Positions 46,586-56,575 of a stretch of 64,000 bases of DNA are shown one piece after another. Every line of letters starts with the position of its first letter. Position 1 is the stretch's first letter. The position numbers were made by a program, and so were the translations under genes. Origin of the DNA: Flavobacterium sp. CS20 (GTDB lineage: Bacteria > Bacteroidota > Bacteroidia > Flavobacteriales > Flavobacteriaceae); NCBI RefSeq assembly GCF_018080005.1, contig NZ_CP073015.1, positions 2,322,501-2,386,500 on the forward strand, written 5' to 3'. The notes under the pieces were generated by a model. It worked only from the letters and a program-made list of their open reading frames with translations, was not told the origin of the DNA and did not search any database.

Positions 46586-47809
46586 TTAAAACCAAGCATC
46601 AAAAATATCTTCTTCATTTAATTTTTCATCTACAGATTTCAAAAACTCCTTAGTGGTTTTTTGGGTTTTGAGTTTTGAGATATTATTGTTTATTTCTTTA
46701 GACTCTTTTTTTAATTGCTTCTTGAAGTTTTCAATGTGAAGCAAAATTTTTCTTTCTGATCTACCAAAAAAGTTTTTATAATAAAATTCATTTTCAGGAT
46801 GTTTTTTGTACACAAATCGTTCTTGCTCTAACTCTTTGGTTTTTTCTAAAAGATTATCAGCAATCTGCTGGAGTTGAGATTTGTTAAGTTCTATGCTTGT
46901 ATCATTGTTTGGCTCTATTTGAGATTGCAATACCAACAATTGATATAAATCTCGATTTTTCCAAACCATAGACAATTCTTTCATTAATTCTTCACGGCGT
47001 TTTCTTTCTGTTTCATCAGTTGTGAGATCTGGATGAACTTTTTTAACTAAGGTTTTATACAGCTTTGTAAATTCTTTGTCTGTAGTAATTACTTGCTGTT
47101 TTTTTTCTTCATGTTTTTCAGTTTCTTGTTGCTTTTCTTTGTATTCAAAAAACCGTGCTTTAAATTTATCTTGGAAATTTGGGTCGTTTAAATCTATATC
47201 TTTAAAAAATTCATCCTCCAAATCTACGCCCATATTTTCTAACATATGTTTGATCATTTCTTTCTCTATCGACTTTGCAAAACTATCTCCAAATTCATCG
47301 TCGTCATTTTCTTCATAGATGCTATCATCTTCATCAAAGCCATAATACTTTTCTTTATATTCATTATATTCATCAATTAAAGAGTCCAAAGTTTCGCTGG
47401 TATATTTTTTAAATAAGAGTTGATCAAAATTATCTTCTATCAAATATTCTAAAAGTCGTCTTTGGTGTTCAGAAAAGCTTTTTTGTTTATAGCGTTTTAC
47501 AAGTTTTTCGGTAAATCGTTCAATATCTTTACATAAGCCATTTAAATCGTCTGGTAGGTTTTTGTGGTAAAGTGTTTTTATTTTATTTAATAATTTTCTG
47601 TCTTCCTCTAAAAGAGATTTTTGTTTTTCAATTTTCTTTAGCCTAGAACTGATAAGTTGTTTTAACTTGCTTTCTTTTTTGGTGTCTTCTTCTGAAATTT
47701 GAAGCTTATCCAACATTTCGGGAACTTTTATTTTTTCATCATTATTTATTGATTTATGATTAGCTTCTTCTTCAAAGAGACGATATTGTTTGGTTTGGTT
47801 TAAAGACAT
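46586..47809 (-). CDS. Large helical protein with a J-domain-like segment
   Basis: A 407-residue, very charged and largely coiled-coil protein. Near residues 244-260 the sequence FTKLYKTLVKKVHPDLTTD contains the HPD tripeptide of DnaJ J-domains with the flanking helix pattern, followed by RREELMKELSMVWKNRDLYQL. The remaining regions are long helices (residues 10-70, 85-150, 205-240, 310-390) without a recognised domain. It might be a co-chaperone that brings a client or membrane to DnaK; this is inference. It is encoded tail-to-tail with tonB. Confidence 0.7.
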   Translation of the reverse strand: MSLNQTKQYRLFEEEANHKSINNDEKIKVPEMLDKLQISEEDTKKESKLKQLISSRLKKIEKQKSLLEEDRKLLNKIKTLYHKNLPDDLNGLCKDIERFTEKLVKRYKQKSFSEHQRRLLEYLIEDNFDQLLFKKYTSETLDSLIDEYNEYKEKYYGFDEDDSIYEENDDDEFGDSFAKSIEKEMIKHMLENMGVDLEDEFFKDIDLNDPNFQDKFKARFFEYKEKQQETEKHEEKKQQVITTDKEFTKLYKTLVKKVHPDLTTDETERKRREELMKELSMVWKNRDLYQLLVLQSQIEPNNDTSIELNKSQLQQIADNLLEKTKELEQERFVYKKHPENEFYYKNFFGRSERKILLHIENFKKQLKKESKEINNNISKLKTQKTTKEFLKSVDEKLNEEDIFDAWF

Positions 47810-48150
47810 TTAGACTGAGATTTACAATTTAAATTGACCGTAAAATTAAATATTAATATTGGTATAAAAAGTTTTTTTTAATCAATTTTACAGTTTAAAA
47901 TACGCTGACTATTTAATAGAAATGACTCAGGTAAAAATAATTAGTGATAGAAAGAATTAGAAAACCTGTTTTGTGATTCTATCTCAACCAATATGGATAA
48001 CTATATTAATCAAAATTGGTATAACATGATGGTATTATGATTTACTTTGTCGAAAAATTGAATGAGTAACATATTAGAAAACCAAAAAACCACTCAGTGA
48101 AGAAAACTAAATTTATTTTGCGATTTTAAAAACAAAGATAATTTTATGGA
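47810..48150. other. Intergenic region, no gene seen
   Basis: 341 bp of AT-rich sequence between two divergent genes (J-domain-like and folC). No coding stretch or repeat was seen. The folC promoter probably lies in the last 80 bp, where AAATTTATTTTGCG resembles a degenerate TANNTTTG box. Confidence 0.4.
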
Positions 48151-49404
48151 ATGCCTAAAAGTGTAAAACATCTCTTGACCTATTCAGAAACCATAAACTG
48201 GCTTTTTTCTCAACTTCCTATGTATCAACGTGTGGGACAAGTCGCTTATCGCAAAGACTTACATAACATCAAAGCACTTTCTGCTCATTTGAATCATCCC
48301 GAACAGAAATTCAAAAGTATTCACGTTGGTGGTACTAATGGCAAAGGTTCATGTAGCCACATGCTGGCATCTGTTTTGCAAGAATCGGGTTATAAAGTTG
48401 GGCTTTATACGTCACCACATTTAAAAGATTTTAGAGAACGAATTCGTGTCAATGGACAAATGATTTCAAAAGAAAATGTTGTTGATTTTATAAGCCAACA
48501 CAAAGCATTTTTTGAAAAAGAAAATTTGTCTTTTTTTGAAATGACAGTCGGTTTGGCATTTCAAATCTTTGCAGACAAAAAAGTTGACATAGCTATTATT
48601 GAAGTAGGAATGGGCGGTCGTTTGGACGCTACCAATATCATTAAACCCGAATTGGCTGTCATCACCAATATCGGTTTAGATCACACCAAATTTCTCGGCG
48701 ATAATTTGAAACAAATCGCCAAAGAAAAAGCTGGCATCATCAAACCAAAAACCCCTGTTGTGATTGGCGAAAAGCGACCTGAAACCGAACCCGTTTTTAG
48801 GCAAACGGCACAAAACACTTCATCCGAAATTTATTTTGCAGAAGACCACAATTTTAAGAGGTTTGTGTCTGATTTAAAAGGTTTGTATCAAACTAAAAAT
48901 CAACAAACGGTTTTAAAGGCTATTGATATTTTAAAAACCCAAGGCTGGCAAATTTCAGAAGAACAAATCGCTAAAGGTTTATCCAATGTCATAAAAAACA
49001 CAGGTTTTCAAGGACGTTGGCAGGTTTTAAGTCAAAATCCACTTTGTGTAGCAGACACAGCTCATAATTTGGAAGGCATAAAATATGTTGCCAAACAACT
49101 TCAAACTTTAAACTATAAAACCTTACACATGGTTATGGGTTTTGTGAATGATAAAGATGTGAAAAGCACTTTAAAAATATTGCCACAAGATGCCGTTTAT
49201 TATTTTTCAGCACCAAAAATTCCAAGAGCCAAACGTGTAGAAGACTTAAAAGATGAACTCCAAAATACGTCTTTACAAAAGCAGTTTTTTTTAACTTTAG
49301 AAGAAGCCTTTGAAAGTGCAAAATCAGAAGCTCAACTCAAAGATGTTATATTTGTAGGTGGCAGTATTTTTACTGTTGCGGAACTTTTAACTGAGGAAAA
49401 GTAA
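48151..49404 (+). CDS. folC: Bifunctional folylpolyglutamate synthase / dihydrofolate synthase
   Basis: A 417-residue Mur ligase-like ATP-dependent enzyme. The P-loop is HVGGTNGKGS (about residues 58-67), followed by TSPHL, the metal-binding VGMGGRLDATN, and the C-terminal ADTAHNLEG block. It adds glutamate to dihydropteroate and to folates. ATG at 48151 is used; the frame is open a few codons upstream without a better start. Confidence 0.95.
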   Translation: MPKSVKHLLTYSETINWLFSQLPMYQRVGQVAYRKDLHNIKALSAHLNHPEQKFKSIHVGGTNGKGSCSHMLASVLQESGYKVGLYTSPHLKDFRERIRVNGQMISKENVVDFISQHKAFFEKENLSFFEMTVGLAFQIFADKKVDIAIIEVGMGGRLDATNIIKPELAVITNIGLDHTKFLGDNLKQIAKEKAGIIKPKTPVVIGEKRPETEPVFRQTAQNTSSEIYFAEDHNFKRFVSDLKGLYQTKNQQTVLKAIDILKTQGWQISEEQIAKGLSNVIKNTGFQGRWQVLSQNPLCVADTAHNLEGIKYVAKQLQTLNYKTLHMVMGFVNDKDVKSTLKILPQDAVYYFSAPKIPRAKRVEDLKDELQNTSLQKQFFLTLEEAFESAKSEAQLKDVIFVGGSIFTVAELLTEEK

Positions 49405-49494
49405 TTACCTTTATATAAACGCTAAATTTCATTCGAATTTAAGTTTTAAAAAATTACTTTTTTATATTGCAATGAAAACTAAGATTTAAAAAAA

Positions 49495-50727
49495 ATGTTG
49501 AAGAAGACAACTACTTTTGAAAATGTCGATAATCTGAAATTTAAGATTAATATATACGATCCCGATAATACCAAGCAAGCTTCATTTACTCATTTTTTAC
49601 AAAATCAAGAAAATGTTCACTCAAGCACTTATAAAAATTCTGCTGTTGAATATGTAAAAGAAATTTTAGAAGGCAAATCTACTACCGAAAAAATATCTGA
49701 TAAAGTAGCAGAAGATGCTCTACAGTATTTATTATTCAATAATACAGAAGATATACCTTATCCAGCACCAAAAAGACCATACTTCAGTTTTATTGATTTA
49801 TTTGCTGGTGTCGGAGGTTTTCGTATTGCACTACAAAATGTTGGAGGAAAATGTGTTTATACAAGTGAATGGGATGAAAACGCTCAAAAGACTTATTATA
49901 AAAATTTTGGTGATATTCCTTTTGGTGATATTACTAAAAAAAGGGTAAAAGAGTTTATCCCACATAAATTTGATATTTTGTGTGCGGGTTTCCCTTGTCA
50001 GGCATTTTCTATAGCTGGATACAGAAAAGGATTTTCAGATACTAGAGGAACTTTGTTTTTTGATGTTGAACAAGTCATAGAAAAGCATAACCCAAAAGTT
50101 GTTTTTTTAGAAAATGTAAAGAATCTGATTTCTCATGATAAAGGAAAAACATTCAAGGTAATTCTTGAAATATTAGAAAAAAAATTAGGGTATAAAGTTT
50201 TTTATGAGGTGCTTAATTCAATGACTCACGCTAATATACCACAAAATAGAGAACGTATTTTTATAGTAGCTTTTGACCCTAAGCAAGTTAAAGATTATAA
50301 TAAATTCAAATTTCCAAAACAAATTAAACTCACTAAAACCATACATAATATCTTAGAAAAAGATAAAAAAGATGATAAATTTTACTACCCAAATAATCAT
50401 AAATACTATCCAGAATTAGAAAAAACAATGACCAGTAAAGATACAGTTTACCAATGGCGAAGAGTTTATGTAAGAGAAAACAAAAGTCAAGTTTGCCCAA
50501 CTTTAACTGCGAATATGGGAACAGGTGGTCATAATGTTCCATTAATTAAAGACGATTTTGGAATAAGAAAACTTACGCCAAAAGAATGTTTTGCTTTTCA
50601 AGGCTATCAAGTGGATAAATTTATCCTACCTGATTTGTCTAATAGTAAACTTTACAAACAAGCTGGAAACTCAGTAACAACTACTTTAGTTGAAAGGATT
50701 AGTCAAGAAATTATGAAAGTATTATGA
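49495..50727 (+). CDS. DNA (cytosine-5-)-methyltransferase, type II modification enzyme
   Basis: A 410-residue C5 methyltransferase. After an N-terminal extension of about 95 residues come motif I FIDLFAGVGGFRIAL, motif IV with the catalytic Cys in AGFPCQAFSIAG, motif VI FLENVKNL, motif VIII QNRERIFIVAF and motif X AGNSVTTTLVERI. It methylates cytosine in a short DNA site that cannot be deduced here. One base after its stop starts a nuclease-like gene, together a typical restriction-modification pair. Confidence 0.93.
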   Translation: MLKKTTTFENVDNLKFKINIYDPDNTKQASFTHFLQNQENVHSSTYKNSAVEYVKEILEGKSTTEKISDKVAEDALQYLLFNNTEDIPYPAPKRPYFSFIDLFAGVGGFRIALQNVGGKCVYTSEWDENAQKTYYKNFGDIPFGDITKKRVKEFIPHKFDILCAGFPCQAFSIAGYRKGFSDTRGTLFFDVEQVIEKHNPKVVFLENVKNLISHDKGKTFKVILEILEKKLGYKVFYEVLNSMTHANIPQNRERIFIVAFDPKQVKDYNKFKFPKQIKLTKTIHNILEKDKKDDKFYYPNNHKYYPELEKTMTSKDTVYQWRRVYVRENKSQVCPTLTANMGTGGHNVPLIKDDFGIRKLTPKECFAFQGYQVDKFILPDLSNSKLYKQAGNSVTTTLVERISQEIMKVL

Positions 50728-50728
50728 T

Positions 50729-51898
50729 ATGAAATCATTTCCTAATAAAGATTTCAATAATTACATCACCTTACTATCTGCTATTGCAAAACTATCAGGT
50801 TTGTTCAGTGAAAGTTCAATTCCATTTATTAATTATAGAGTTGCAGAAAATATTTTTTGTAAGGCATTTAACGCTGAAAACCTTTCTAAATCAGATACAG
50901 CATATGATGCTAAAATGAAAAACACAGGAATTGGTCTCAAGACATTTACTTGTCAATCCAACAACAGTTTGGAAAAAATAGCTGAATTTAACTCAAAAGC
51001 TAATGAATTATTAGATATTAAGAATGATGAATTAGCATATAAACTTTCGGAATTTCGAAATGAAAGAATACTTTTAGCAAATAGGCTTTATGATATTAAA
51101 GACTCTCTTTATCATATTGTTGCTAGAAAAAACAAACAACTTGTTTTATTTGATACTGATTATGCTGAGATTGATTTAGATAGAATAAGACTTATTAAGG
51201 AAACTAAAGCAGGAATTAAATTTTCTGATGGTATTAATGAGTATTCTTTTAATCGATCAAAAAGCACTTTATACAGAAGATTTTATATATCTAAGGATGC
51301 TTACTTCAAAGATATAGATATATTAAAAGACCCTTTCGAGTTGATATTAAAACTATTTAAACACGAAAATGAATATTTAGAAGTAGAAAAACAAGTCCCT
51401 GGTGTCGATTACGTAGTATTGCCACCATATGGTTATAATAATGGAGATAAATTTGTTTTTCCGAGAAGTGGCTTAAATCAGTGGAATGCTCGTGGTAGAA
51501 AAAGAGATTTTAATGAAGTTTATATTCCTGTTTCAGCAATAATTCATCATAAGTTTCCAAATTTTTTCCCCCCTATATTAAAAAATAAAAAATTATATTT
51601 TGATTTACATTTACCAAATGGCAAAACTTATAAAGCTAAAATGTGTCAAACTGCAAAGATTAAAATAGATGGAGAATTATTGAACAAAGGAAAAGGTTTA
51701 ATGACATCATCAAATAAAGGCTTAGGAGAGTGGATACTTAGAAAAGCTCTACAATTAAAGGAAAATGAATTAGTAAAATATAGAATGTTAGAAGTTATTG
51801 GTTATGATAGTGTAATTATTGAAAAAGTTGATGAGGATAATTACAAGATAGATGTTTTGCCGTTAGATTCATATGAGGACTTTATTGACAATACATAA
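50729..51898 (+). CDS. Putative type II restriction endonuclease with a NgoFVII-like C-terminus
   Basis: A 389-residue protein. Near residues 60-80, DTAYDAKMKNTGIGLKTF resembles the active-site region of a PD-(D/E)xK-like endonuclease (Asp followed by G-x-K). From about residue 225 the sequence resembles the B3-like DNA-recognition domain of NgoFVII/BfiI-type enzymes: GLNQWNARGRKRDFNEVYIPVS, PNGKTYKAKMCQ, and NKGLGEWILRKALQLKENELVKYRMLEVIGYDSVII. The placement directly after the methyltransferase supports an R-M role. The exact site and the catalytic class are inferred. Confidence 0.75.
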   Translation: MKSFPNKDFNNYITLLSAIAKLSGLFSESSIPFINYRVAENIFCKAFNAENLSKSDTAYDAKMKNTGIGLKTFTCQSNNSLEKIAEFNSKANELLDIKNDELAYKLSEFRNERILLANRLYDIKDSLYHIVARKNKQLVLFDTDYAEIDLDRIRLIKETKAGIKFSDGINEYSFNRSKSTLYRRFYISKDAYFKDIDILKDPFELILKLFKHENEYLEVEKQVPGVDYVVLPPYGYNNGDKFVFPRSGLNQWNARGRKRDFNEVYIPVSAIIHHKFPNFFPPILKNKKLYFDLHLPNGKTYKAKMCQTAKIKIDGELLNKGKGLMTSSNKGLGEWILRKALQLKENELVKYRMLEVIGYDSVIIEKVDEDNYKIDVLPLDSYEDFIDNT

Positions 51899-51936
51899 CG
51901 TTCAATAAGGATATCAATATTGGATAACAATTTTTT

Positions 51937-52839
51937 ATGACCTGGCACCAAGCTTTAGACGACTTTAAAATGTATTTGAAAATAGAATGCGGTTTGACTG
52001 CAAATTCTGTGCTCAACTACGAGTTTGATATCAAAAAATTGATCAGGTATCTCGACGAGTTTGATATAAAATCTTCACCTGAAACTATCAATGAAGAGGA
52101 ACTCAAAACCTTTATTTATACGATGTCTAAAGTCATTAATGCCCGAAGCCAAGCCCGATTAATTTCAGGATTAAAACGCTTTTTTAATTATTTAATCTTT
52201 GAAAACCAAAGAGCAGACAATCCTATGGCACTGATAGAATCGCCTAAAATTGGTCAAAAATTACCCGAAGTGCTCAGCACCGCAGAAATCGACAAGCTTA
52301 TCAGCAGTATAGACTTAACACATCCACAAGGCGAACGCAACCGTGCGATTATTGAAACGCTTTACGCCTGTAGCCTACGTGTGAGTGAGTTGACCCATCT
52401 AAAATTATCAGACTTATTTTTTGACGAAGGCTTTATCAAAGTCCACGGCAAAGGTCAAAAAGATCGTTTTGTGCCGATTAATTCAAGTGCCATCAAATAT
52501 ATCAACCTTTATAAAAATGACGTCCGCATTCATCAAGAACCCAAACCTGGCGAAACAGATATTTTATTTCTCAATCGACGGGGCAAACGCTTAACTAGAG
52601 CTATGGTTTTTACCATTATAAAACAACTGACTAAAGCCATAAACCTTCAAAAGACCGTCAGTCCTCATACGTTTAGACATTCTTTTGCCACACACTTGCT
52701 AGAAAATGGGGCAGATTTAAGAGCCATTCAACAAATGCTAGGGCACGAAAGCATCATCACGACTGAAATTTACACACATTTAGACAAAACGCATTTAAAA
52801 AATGTCATTGATAAATTTCATCCTATGGCAAAATTTTAG
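51937..52839 (+). CDS. xerD: Site-specific tyrosine recombinase XerD-type
   Basis: A 300-residue recombinase. Residues 1-90 are the SAM-like N-terminal DNA-binding domain. The catalytic domain has the first Arg in CSLRVSEL, then HTFRHSFATHLLENGADLRAIQQMLGHES (His/Arg) and the Tyr in TEIYTHLD. XerC/D resolves chromosome dimers at dif. It lies 38 bp after the restriction gene and may share its transcript, but it is a core gene that looks intact. Confidence 0.93.
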   Translation: MTWHQALDDFKMYLKIECGLTANSVLNYEFDIKKLIRYLDEFDIKSSPETINEEELKTFIYTMSKVINARSQARLISGLKRFFNYLIFENQRADNPMALIESPKIGQKLPEVLSTAEIDKLISSIDLTHPQGERNRAIIETLYACSLRVSELTHLKLSDLFFDEGFIKVHGKGQKDRFVPINSSAIKYINLYKNDVRIHQEPKPGETDILFLNRRGKRLTRAMVFTIIKQLTKAINLQKTVSPHTFRHSFATHLLENGADLRAIQQMLGHESIITTEIYTHLDKTHLKNVIDKFHPMAKF

Positions 52840-53126
52840 GAAAAACTCTCTAATGATAAAATAATGGTATGCCAACGACAGAAGCTTGAAATTGTTGAAA
52901 ATAAATTGTCAGCTTAAATCAAACTCACGTTAAATTAAGATGTTTGCTAAAATGAGCTTTGAATAGCGTTAGTAATTCTATAACTTTAAATTCTGACTTT
53001 CTGAGGAAACCCTATTTAGAGAGTAACACTTTAATGTGTTGAATATCATCATGTTACATAACAAAAACGAAATTATTTTGTTGATTTGTAAGTGTTTAAA
53101 CCTTTTTTTTTCGAATCACAATATCT

Positions 53127-56100
53127 CTATCGTCCTTTTCTGAACCTCAGCTTCGCTCTAATATTCAAATAAAACATCGCAGGTACAACGATTAAAGTTA
53201 AGAAAGTGGCGAAAATCAATCCAAAAATAACTGTCCATGCCAAAGGTCCCAAAAACATAACGTTGTCACCACCGATATAAATTTGTGGGTCAAGGTCTGC
53301 GATTAGCGTGTAAAAGTTGATGTTTAAACCGATAGCTAAGGGAATCAAACCTAAAACTGTTGTGATGGCGGTTAGTAACACTGGTCTTAATCTAGATTTT
53401 CCACCAGCGACAATGCTCACAAAATAATCGTGTTTGCTGAGGATATCATCTTTTTCAAGACCTAATGCTTGTTTTTTACGGTCGATTAAAATTTGGGTAT
53501 AATCAATCAAAACAATGGCGTTGTTGACAACAATTCCCGCCAAAGCAATCACGCCCATCATAGTCATAACTACAATAAAATCCATCTTAAAGCTAACTAA
53601 ACCAAACAACACACCGATTAAGCTCAAAATCACCGCCATAATGATAATCAAAGGTTTTGAAATCGAGTTGAACTGAGCCACCATAATTATTGCTATGCCT
53701 GCAACAGCTAACAATAAAGCTTTAATTAAAAACGCTAAATTTTCAGCTTGTTTTTCTTGTTGACCTGTAAAAGCATAATTCATTCCTTCTTTAATTTGAT
53801 AACCTGATTCTAAAGCAGTTTTGATTTGGTTGACCGTTTCTGTAGGATTATAACCTTCCAAAACATTAGAGTAAAGTGTGATGACCCGTTTTAAGTCTTT
53901 TCGTTTTATGGCGTTAAAAGTCGCTGTAGGTTTGACGTTGATTAAACTTGAAATCGGCACTTGTCTTAACTGCCCGCGGTTGTTTCTAAACGTGATGGGT
54001 TGGTTAAAAATAGCACTTTCATCATAACGATATTTATCATTAAAACGCACATTGATTTGATAATCATCATCGCCATCTTTATAGGTTGAGGCTTCTTGAC
54101 CAAAGACCGATTGTCTGATAGTTTGTCCAACCAGTCCTGTTGAAATTCCTAGTTGTCCAACTTTTTCTCGGTCAACTCTAATTTCCATTTCGGGTTTAGA
54201 CTTGTTGATATCAATTTTGAGTTCTTCAATGCCTGCAATTTCTTGATTTTCTATATATTGTCGCATTTGTTGTGCTTCATTAAGCATTTCTTCATAGTCT
54301 TCGCCTTTGATTTCTATACTGATTTCATAACCTTGTGGTGGTCCTAATTGGTCTTTTTCTACAGTAACAACCACACCTGAAAAGTCTTTAACAGATTGGC
54401 GTATTTCACTCAAAACTTGGCTACTTTTTACGCCACGTCTCAATTTGAATTCTCGCATTGATAAAGTGACTTTGCCTTTGTGTGGCATTTCACTAACTAT
54501 ACCACCATCAGTTTGAGGATTGCCCGCACCTACGCCAACTTGGCTCACTGCAGATTCTACCATAAAGTTATAACCATTTTCATCTTCATATTTTTTAATC
54601 ACATTATAAATGCGTTGCTCTATCTGTTTGGTCATGGCATTGGTTTTTTCAATCGCCGTACCTTCAGGATATTCAATATAGGCTATGGTTTGGTTGGGCT
54701 GATTTTCTGGAAAAAACAAAACTTGGGGTTTTGCTATAGCTAAAACTAAAAAAGCTATAATCAGCAAACTAAGTGTACCAAAAAAAACAAGATAAGCTCT
54801 TCTTCCTTTAATAAAAGTGGCTAATAGTCTTTGATAAAAATTCTCAAGACGTTGTAAAAAATCGAATTGAAAATAAAATATAGCTCTCACTAAAAACATC
54901 TTGAACAGCCACAATATTATAACACTAAGTAAAGCTAAGTTTCCGATAGCTCTCAAAACACGTGAGTCTTGAAATATTCCTAGTGTTAAAATCAACGTGC
55001 CAATAACACTCAAAATTAAAGTCCAACGTATGGTTTTTTGTCTGGTGAGTTGTTTCTCTTTGATTTTCATAAACCTGGACGTTAGCATGGCGTTGATGAG
55101 TAAAGCCACAAATAGTGATGACACGAGAACAATTGAAAGTGTAATAGGAAAATAAATAATAAACTTTCCTATGGTTCCTTACCAAAGTCCAAGCGGAAAA
55201 AATGCAGCAAGAGTGGTTGCCGTAGATGCAATAATTGGTAAAGCTATTTCGCCAATACCTTGTTTAGCAGCTTCAATACGAGAATAGCCTTGACTCATTA
55301 AGCTATAAACATTTTCTACAACCACTATACCATTATCAACCAACATACCAAGCCCCATGACCAAACCAAATAAAACTATTGTATTCAGCGTAAAGCCTAA
55401 ACTAGATATAATTATCAAAGACATCAACATGGATAAAGGGATAGCCACACCGACAAAAAGAGCGTTTCTAAAGCCGAGAAAAAACATCAAGACCAAAACC
55501 ACTAAAATAACTCCAAACACTATGTTGTTGACCAAATCGTTGACTTGATTGATGGTTTTAATGGATTGGTCATTTGATAAAGTGATGTCTAAACTTTGTG
55601 GGTAATAATTTTCTTTTTCGTGTTCAACAATGGTTTTGATTTGATCTACTGCTTCTACCATATTTTTGCCTGCTCGCTTTTTCACATCAAGCATAACAAC
55701 GGGTTTACCCCATTCTCTGGCAAAAGTAGTTGGGTCTTTTTCTTTAAAATTGACTTCTGCAACATCTTTTAAATAAACAATACCGTCATCTTTTTTAACA
55801 ACAATGTCTTCAAGCTCTGAAGGTTCTGAAATTTCACCAATCACACGAATGCTTTTTTGCAAACCTTCATTTTTGATGTTTCCACCTGAAACGGTACTAT
55901 TTTCGGATCGTATAGCATTAAAAATATCATTAAAACTGACTTGAGATGCAGTCATTTTATAGATGTCAACCGCTACTTCAACTTCTTTTTCATCAACACC
56001 ACGAATGGAGGCTTCTTTGATTTGTGGCAATAATTCTATCTTGTCTTGAAGATGTTCTGCAAAATCTTTGAGTTGTTGACTTTTATAATCACCCGTAAAA

Positions 56101-56572
56101 TTGATATTTAAAATGGGCATTTCTTCAGATATATTCAAATCGAAAACATTGGGTTCAACTTTGGCACCATTATCTAAAGTTGGCCAAGTGGTTTCAGATT
56201 TAACGATATCTACTTTATCCTTAATGAGTTGTTTGGCTGTTTCTACTTCGATATCTTCTTCAAATTCAACAATAACCATTGAGAAATCTTCTGCGTGGTC
56301 GAGGTTATTTCTTTTACGCCTTTGACATTATTGAACTCTTCTTCGAGCGGTTCTGTAATAAATTTTTCGATGTCTTTGACCGAATTTCCAGGATTGATAG
56401 AGTTGACGTAGATTTTGGTTTCTACAACTTCAGGAAAATTTTCTCTTGGCATATTGACATAAGCCATAATACCACCAACCAAAATAATAAGCATAATGAC
56501 GTAAACCGTCATTTTGTTATCTATGGACCAAGAGGATATTTTAAATTCTTTATCAATTTTTGACTTTGTCAT
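53127..56572 (-). pseudogene. RND efflux pump (AcrB/HAE1-type), broken in two places
   Basis: Read on the minus strand from 56572, a frameshift near 56280-56290 (one base indel in GTAACG-type sequence around the codons TSTT/AEDF) separates the first 100 codons from the next section. An in-frame TAA at 55179-55181, where homologues have GAA after the residues LGLW, interrupts the following part. All segments align end to end: MTVYVIMLIILVGG (TM1), SNDQSIKTIN, VGVAIPLSMLMSLIIISSLGFTLN, LGMLVDNGIVVVEN (proton-relay helix), GVIALAGIVVNNAIVLID. The total is about 1,148 codons, normal for the family. The pump is dead unless these are read errors; its adaptor and TolC genes appear intact. Confidence 0.9.
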
Positions 56573-56575
56573 AAT

